Assembly: GCA_900314165.1 (NCBI GenBank)
Contig: OMUE01000150.1
Coordinates: 1 to 17,924, forward strand
Source: an uncultured Acidaminococcus sp.
GTDB taxonomy: Bacteria > Bacillota_C > Negativicutes > Acidaminococcales > Acidaminococcaceae
Length of the DNA: 17,924 nucleotides
Direction: 5' to 3'
The position numbers were made by a program, and so were the translations under genes. Below the pieces are notes generated by a model that saw only the letters and a program-made list of their open reading frames with translations, was not told the DNA's origin and searched no databases. Of this stretch, positions 13,516-17,924 are shown one piece after another (within the stretch, counting starts at the first letter, position 1; each line of letters begins with the position of its first letter).

Positions 13516-14844
13516 TTGGAAATCGGAGTTGTCAGCCTGGGCTGTCCTAAAAACCTTGTGGACTCAGAAGTCATGATGGGCCTCATCAAAGAACGGCATT
13601 GGACTATTACCAACGATCCTACGAACGCCGACGTGATCATCGTCAACACCTGCGGCTTTATTGAAAGTGCCAAAACAGAATCCATTAACGCCATCCTGCA
13701 AATGGCGGAATACAAAAAAGAAGACCCTCATCGGAAGCTCATCGTCACAGGCTGCCTGGGCCAACGCTATGCCAAGGATCTGTTTGAGGAAATGCCGGAA
13801 GTGGACGCTATCATCGGCACAGAATGCTATAACCTGATCGGTGACGTCATCGACCGTGTAGAAGCCGGTGAGCGCTTCACCCTGTTGAAGCCCCCTCAAA
13901 AATACACCCAGAAAACGAAACGGGTGCTGACCACCCCGAAATATACGGCCTACATCAAGATTGCAGAAGGCTGTAACAACCGCTGCTCCTACTGTGCCAT
14001 TCCCCAGATCCGGGGACCGTACCGCAGCCGCCCTTATGAAGAAATCATTGCAGAGGCAAAGGAACTGGCGGCTCAGGGCGTTAAAGAAATCATCCTGGTA
14101 GCCCAGGACACCACTCAGTACGGCCGGGACCTGTACCACAAGCTACGTCTCAGTGAACTGCTGCGGGATCTGAATACCATTCCTGAACTGAAATGGATCC
14201 GGGTACTGTACTGCTATCCCGATTCCTTTACGGACGAGCTCATTGAGACTATGGCTACTTGTGATAAAGTTTGCCACTATGTAGACCTGCCTTTGCAGCA
14301 CGCCAGCAACTCCCTGCTGAAGACCATGCGCCGCCGGGATACCCGGGAACAGGTAGAAGAACTGCTGGCTAAACTGCGGAAGCGCATTCCCGATATCTGC
14401 CTGCGGACTACGTTTATCGTAGGCTTCCCCGGAGAGACGGAAGAACAGTTCCACGAATTGCTGGACTTTGTAGAAAAAGAACGGTTCCAGTGCGCCGGGG
14501 TGTTCACCTATTCCCAGGAAGAAGGGACGGAGGCAGGAGAGATGCCCAACCAGATTCCGGAAGAAGTGAAACAGGACCGGTACCATACCCTGATGGCTCT
14601 CCAGGCCAAGATTTCTGAAGAAATCCAACAGGAACGGGAAGGCCGTGTGCTGGACGTGCTCATCGAAGGCAAGGACGAAGAAGATCCGAACCTGGCTGTG
14701 GGCCGCAGCTATGCGGAAGCTCCGGACATCGATGGCAAGATCTACGTAGAACAGGCTGCTAACCTGCAGTCCGGGGATATGGTGAAGGTGGAAATCAGCC
14801 AGGGCTTTACTTATGAAGCCGTGGGCCAGATTGTAAAGGAGTGA
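13516..14844 (+). CDS. rimO: Ribosomal protein S12 methylthiotransferase RimO
   Basis: A 442-residue radical-SAM enzyme that adds a methylthio group to the conserved Asp of ribosomal protein S12. The N-terminal MTTase domain carries three cluster cysteines in VSLGCPKN (C10), VNTCGFIESAK (C46) and VTGCLGQRY (C80). The radical-SAM motif is EGCNNRCSYCAIPQIRGPYR (C153, C157, C160). SLGCPKN and CSYCAIPQIRG are typical of RimO rather than MiaB or MtaB. The C-terminal TRAM domain spans about 370-440. All six cysteines are present and the length is normal. The start is TTG. The stop is followed after six bases by the cinA TTG, so they form an operon. Confidence 0.95.
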   Translation: MEIGVVSLGCPKNLVDSEVMMGLIKERHWTITNDPTNADVIIVNTCGFIESAKTESINAILQMAEYKKEDPHRKLIVTGCLGQRYAKDLFEEMPEVDAIIGTECYNLIGDVIDRVEAGERFTLLKPPQKYTQKTKRVLTTPKYTAYIKIAEGCNNRCSYCAIPQIRGPYRSRPYEEIIAEAKELAAQGVKEIILVAQDTTQYGRDLYHKLRLSELLRDLNTIPELKWIRVLYCYPDSFTDELIETMATCDKVCHYVDLPLQHASNSLLKTMRRRDTREQVEELLAKLRKRIPDICLRTTFIVGFPGETEEQFHELLDFVEKERFQCAGVFTYSQEEGTEAGEMPNQIPEEVKQDRYHTLMALQAKISEEIQQEREGRVLDVLIEGKDEEDPNLAVGRSYAEAPDIDGKIYVEQAANLQSGDMVKVEISQGFTYEAVGQIVKE

Positions 14845-14850
14845 GTACAC

Positions 14851-16095
14851 TTGAACGTTGAACTGATCAGTACGGGTACAGAGCTTCTTCTGGGGGACAT
14901 TGTCAACACCAATGCCCCTTTTATATTCCGGCTGCTAAAGGACGCCGGTTTTGATGTGCTCTATGAGACGACCATCGGGGATAATGCCGGCCGCCTGAAA
15001 ACAGCGGTGGAGCAGGCCCTGACCAGAGCGGATATCATCATCACCACCGGAGGTCTGGGGCCCACCCGTGGGGATATTACGAAAGAAATCGTAGCAGAAG
15101 TGCTGGGACTGCCTTTGGTTCCCAGCGAATACTGGCTGCGCAAACTGGAAGCCTATTTCGCCACCCGGCACGTGGTCATGACGGAAAACAACAAGAAGCA
15201 GGCTATGATTCCCCAGGGCGCCCGGGTTTTCGACAATGAAGTGGGCACGGCTCCGGGTCTGGGTATCTGGACGGAAGACCACAAGCTCATTATCCTGCTG
15301 CCGGGACCTCCTGCTGAAGTGAAATACGTGTTCGAAGAACAGGCACTGCCCTTCCTGCGGGAAGCCTACGCAGCTCAGGGCATCATCCATTCCCGGATCC
15401 TGCACCTGCGGGGCACCACGGAATCCTTTGTGGCGGAAAAGCTGGACAAGGTCATTATGGCCCAGACAAATCCGACTCTGGCAATCTATGCCCGGGCGGG
15501 AGAAATCATCATCCGCATTACGGCCAAGAGTGACACCTTGAAGCATGCAGAAGCCATGAACGCAGAAGCGGAAAAAGAAATCCGCAGCATCCTGGGGGAA
15601 TACATTTACGGGGTGGACTATGAGACCCTGGCAGAGGCTTTGGGCAAAATACTGAAAGCCAAGGGCCTTACCATCAGCTTTGCAGAATCCTGCACCGGAG
15701 GCCTGGCCTCCAGCATGGTAACGGACGTACCGGGCAGCTCGGAATACCTGATGGGCTCCGTAGTGTCTTATACGGATCATATCAAACACAAACTGCTGGG
15801 CGTGAAACAGGAAACCCTGGACGCCTATACGGCGGTGAGCCGGGAAACGGCCAAAGAAATGGCCGAAGGCATCCGCCGGAACATCGGTACGGACATCGGT
15901 GTCAGCATTACAGGCCTGGCCGGGCCCGGAGGCGGAACGCCAACCCAGCCCGTAGGCCTGGTATATATCGGTGTTTCCGATAAGAACGGTACAGTAGTTC
16001 GGGAACACCATTTTAAGGCAGCTCGTACGACGATAAAATTACGGGCTGCTATGAACGCTCTGTCCATGGCCATGGACAGAACGAAAAATTTATAA
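14851..16095 (+). CDS. cinA: CinA: competence/damage-inducible protein, nicotinamide-nucleotide amidase
   Basis: A 414-residue two-domain protein of normal CinA length. The N-terminal MoCF-like domain (COG1058) shows ISTGTELLLGDIVNTNAP (6-23) and TTGGLGPTRGDITKE (65-79), linked to ADP-ribose pyrophosphatase-type activity. The C-terminal CinA/PncC domain begins near 262 and includes SFAESCTGGLASSM (276-289), GSVVSYTDHIKHKLLGV, YTAVSRETAKEMAEG and SITGLAGPGGGTPTQPVGLVY, for deamidating nicotinamide mononucleotide in the NAD salvage cycle. TTG 14851 is supported by AAAGGAG (14835-14841), which overlaps the rimO stop, so translation is probably coupled. Neither pgsA before it nor recA after it, common in Firmicutes, is here. 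Confidence 0.94.
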   Translation: MNVELISTGTELLLGDIVNTNAPFIFRLLKDAGFDVLYETTIGDNAGRLKTAVEQALTRADIIITTGGLGPTRGDITKEIVAEVLGLPLVPSEYWLRKLEAYFATRHVVMTENNKKQAMIPQGARVFDNEVGTAPGLGIWTEDHKLIILLPGPPAEVKYVFEEQALPFLREAYAAQGIIHSRILHLRGTTESFVAEKLDKVIMAQTNPTLAIYARAGEIIIRITAKSDTLKHAEAMNAEAEKEIRSILGEYIYGVDYETLAEALGKILKAKGLTISFAESCTGGLASSMVTDVPGSSEYLMGSVVSYTDHIKHKLLGVKQETLDAYTAVSRETAKEMAEGIRRNIGTDIGVSITGLAGPGGGTPTQPVGLVYIGVSDKNGTVVREHHFKAARTTIKLRAAMNALSMAMDRTKNL

Positions 16096-16118
16096 TATCG
16101 AGAGGGAAAATTACACAG

Positions 16119-17723
16119 ATGACAGAAACCAACGAAGTCATTACTTCTTTTGAAGATTTTCATTTGGACAAGAAACTGCTGTCCGCCATTGAGGATATGG
16201 GCTTTGAAGAACCGTCTCCCATCCAGAAGGGTGCCATTCCTTTGGCCCTGGAAGGGGAAGACCTGATCGGTCAGGCCCAGACCGGGACCGGCAAGACCGC
16301 AGCCTTTGGTATTCCTATTATTCAAAATATCAACGAAAAAGACCGCCACATCCAGGCCCTGGTCATGTCTCCTACCCGGGAGCTGTGTATCCAGGTGGCC
16401 GATGAAATTAGCAAAATCGGCCATACGAAACGGATTCGGGTACTGCCTGTGTACGGCGGGCAGCCCATCGACCGGCAGATCCGCAGCCTGCGGAGCGGCA
16501 TCCAGATCGTCATTGGCACTCCCGGCCGGTTGCTGGACCATATCCGCAGAGGCACCATTGACCTGGAAACCGTCCGTTTCCTGGTCCTGGATGAAGCTGA
16601 CGAAATGCTGGACATGGGCTTTGTGGACGACATGGAAGAAATCATCAAAAATGTGCCCGTAGAACGGCAGACCATGCTGTTCTCCGCCACCATGCCCCGT
16701 CCCATCCTGAGCATCAGCAAGAAATACATGCGGGCTCCGAAACTGGTTGCCATCCACAAGGAAATCGTTACGGCGCCTACCATCGATCAGTATTACTATG
16801 AAACGAAGGATAAGGTGGACGGCCTGTGCCGGATCCTGGATACTACGGACAACTGCAAGATGATTATCTTCTGCCGCACGAAGAAGGGCGTGGATGAACT
16901 GGTCATCGCCCTGGCGACTCGTGGTTATGAAGCGGAAGGCCTCCACGGAGATCTGTCCCAGAACCAGCGGGACCGGGTCATGAAGAAGTTCCGCCAGAAC
17001 CAGGTGGATATCCTGGTGGCCACAGACGTGGCTGCCAGAGGCCTGGACATTGACAACATCACTCACGTAGTGAACTTCGACGTGCCCCAGGACAGCGAAA
17101 GCTACGTACACCGCATTGGCCGTACGGGACGTGCCGGCAACACGGGCGTAGCCCTGACCTTCATTACCCCACGGGAATTCCGGCAGCTGAAGCTCATTGA
17201 GCGCAGCATCAAAACGAAGATTATCCGGGGCACCCTGCCTACGGACGAAAACGTGCTGGAACGGCAACGGGAACAGATTGTGTCCAAGATGCAGAGCGTA
17301 TTGGAACAGGATCGGTACCATGAATACCTACCCATCGTAGAAGCCCTGGAAAAGGATTACGACCTGCCGGAAATCGCCGCCGCAGCCCTGAAGCTCATGC
17401 AGGAAGGGGCCAAGGCTCTGGAAGAACCGGAGGAAGAGGGCGCTGTGCCTGACGACCTGGCTCATACAGGGGCTAAGCCCGGCATGGTGCGGCTGTTCAT
17501 CAACATTGGCCGCAGCTCTAAGGTTACGGTGCGGGATATCGTCCAAAGCATCGCGATCGAAGCAGAAATCCCCGCCCGCAGCATTGGCCGCATCAGTCTG
17601 TATGATAAGTTCAGCTTTGTGGAAGTGCCCATGGAATACGCCGAAAAGGTCCTGGGTGTCATGCACCGCAACACCATTCGTGGCTATAAGGTGAATATGG
17701 AACCGGCGAAGGCGAGAAGCTGA
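16119..17723 (+). CDS. DEAD-box ATP-dependent RNA helicase with DbpA-type C-terminal domain
   Basis: A 534-residue RNA helicase of the CshA/DeaD/DbpA group. The Q motif region is FEDFHLDKKLLSAIEDMGF with PIQ (Q36). Motif I is AQTGTGKT (53-60), followed by PTREL (85-89), TPGRLLD (134-140), DEAD (158-161), SAT (189-191), ATDVAARGLD, and motif VI HRIGRTGR (331-338). The second RecA lobe is complete. An acidic hinge (about 430-450) leads to an RRM-like DbpA domain (about 456-530; MVRLFINIGRSSKV, GRISLYDKFSFVEVP), which in DbpA binds structured rRNA. Its role in ribosome assembly or mRNA decay is family inference. The binding site is AGAGGG (16101-16106). It starts 23 bases after cinA with no terminator between, so readthrough from rimO-cinA is possible. 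Confidence 0.93.
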   Translation: MTETNEVITSFEDFHLDKKLLSAIEDMGFEEPSPIQKGAIPLALEGEDLIGQAQTGTGKTAAFGIPIIQNINEKDRHIQALVMSPTRELCIQVADEISKIGHTKRIRVLPVYGGQPIDRQIRSLRSGIQIVIGTPGRLLDHIRRGTIDLETVRFLVLDEADEMLDMGFVDDMEEIIKNVPVERQTMLFSATMPRPILSISKKYMRAPKLVAIHKEIVTAPTIDQYYYETKDKVDGLCRILDTTDNCKMIIFCRTKKGVDELVIALATRGYEAEGLHGDLSQNQRDRVMKKFRQNQVDILVATDVAARGLDIDNITHVVNFDVPQDSESYVHRIGRTGRAGNTGVALTFITPREFRQLKLIERSIKTKIIRGTLPTDENVLERQREQIVSKMQSVLEQDRYHEYLPIVEALEKDYDLPEIAAAALKLMQEGAKALEEPEEEGAVPDDLAHTGAKPGMVRLFINIGRSSKVTVRDIVQSIAIEAEIPARSIGRISLYDKFSFVEVPMEYAEKVLGVMHRNTIRGYKVNMEPAKARS

Positions 17724-17732
17724 GTAGCTGGG

Positions 17733-17766
17733 ATAAAGCGAAGAGCGAAGAGTAAAGAGCGAAGAG
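17733..17766. repeat. Purine-only GAAGAGCGAA-type tract (also at 1280-1311)
   Basis: After the helicase stop there is a strand-biased stretch built from AAGCGAAGAGC / GAAGAGTAAAGAG / CGAAGAG units. A very similar tract, GAAGCGAAGAGCAAAGAGCG followed by AAAAGCGAAAAG, follows the HMA stop at 1280-1311. Both are downstream of genes. Confidence 0.6.
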
Positions 17767-17789
17767 GCGTGCGGTAGCACCACTAGCAA

Positions 17790-17924
17790 CTAGTATGAGA
17801 AACCACAATTAATTTTCATATTAAACACCTACTCTAAATTTCGCAACCGTAGGGGCGCATCGTTAGATGCGCCCACCAAGGAATCCTCTAATGAGCAGCT
17901 TTAGTGGGTTCATCTTACGATGAA
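17790..17924. repeat. REPIN-type element with 5' CTAGT flank (copy 3, cut by window end)
   Basis: The flank 17790-17848 matches 4391-4449 with no gaps. GTAG is at 17849-17852. The first hairpin has arms GGGCGCATC (17853-17861) and GATGCGCCC (17866-17874) with loop GTTA. The second hairpin starts GGGTTCATC (17906-17914), loop TTAC, then GATGAA up to the edge. Relative to copy 2, the left arm of the second stem differs at two positions and the right arm shows the matching changes. Confidence 0.85.

Noticed and set aside
15825..17321. Long open frame on the minus strand (498 codons) across cinA and the helicase
   Set aside because: It is the antisense shadow of two genes with full motif sets; its translation shows no family signature, and the high-GC codon pattern explains the openness.

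Overview
The window reads as chromosomal core DNA of a diderm Firmicute of the class Negativicutes, most likely near Acidaminococcaceae. Three things suggest this. A beta-barrel outer-membrane protein with a C-terminal aromatic residue sits at the left edge. The Firmicute-type genes rnhC (RNase HIII), rnj (RNase J) and an Asp23/Gls24-domain gene are present, and so is the Firmicute linkage ftsK-rodZ-rimO-cinA. The genus is inference only. All twelve supported genes lie on the + strand. Five of the eleven visible starts are not ATG (GTG for the HMA protein and ftsK; TTG for rnj, rimO and cinA), and each of these has a well-placed ribosome binding site.

Layout: (1) 1-1269, the 3' end of a porin gene, a 130-bp palindromic element and a small heavy-metal-associated (CxxC) protein, followed by a good terminator at 1331-1367. 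(2) 1404-3218, an extended -10 promoter driving a PHP-domain phosphoesterase gene and a P-loop/Asp23 fusion gene. (3) 3429-4382, RNase HIII, flanked on both sides by REPIN-type repeats. (4) 4609-7619, a tightly coupled three-gene operon with two ATGA overlaps: a flippase-like membrane protein (LPG synthase TM family), an NAD-dependent sugar-nucleotide epimerase, and a TAXI-type substrate-binding lipoprotein. (5) 7641-9495, a sigma-A-like promoter, a structured leader of about 145 nt, and RNase J starting at TTG. (6) 9661-13319, ftsK and rodZ overlapping by ATGA. (7) 13516-16095, rimO and cinA six bases apart. (8) 16119-17723, a DEAD-box helicase with a DbpA-type C-terminal RNA-binding domain.

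Functional themes are envelope and division (porin, flippase/epimerase, FtsK, RodZ, Asp23 fusion) and RNA metabolism and translation (PHP phosphoesterase, RNase HIII, RNase J, RimO, DEAD-box helicase).

The most notable non-coding content is a set of dispersed palindromes in almost every intergenic gap. They begin with GTAG followed by a GGGC...GCCC hairpin and occur as solo copies, as a direct pair, and as inverted pairs. This matches the architecture of REP/REPIN elements mobilised by RAYT transposases. Comparing copies within the window shows compensatory base changes in the stems. Three REPIN-type copies carry a conserved upstream segment starting at CTAGT, at or just after a stop codon. 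A second palindrome family (853-986 and 9524-9575) also shows a compensatory change. No RAYT gene, CRISPR array, tRNA, rRNA or insertion sequence is visible.
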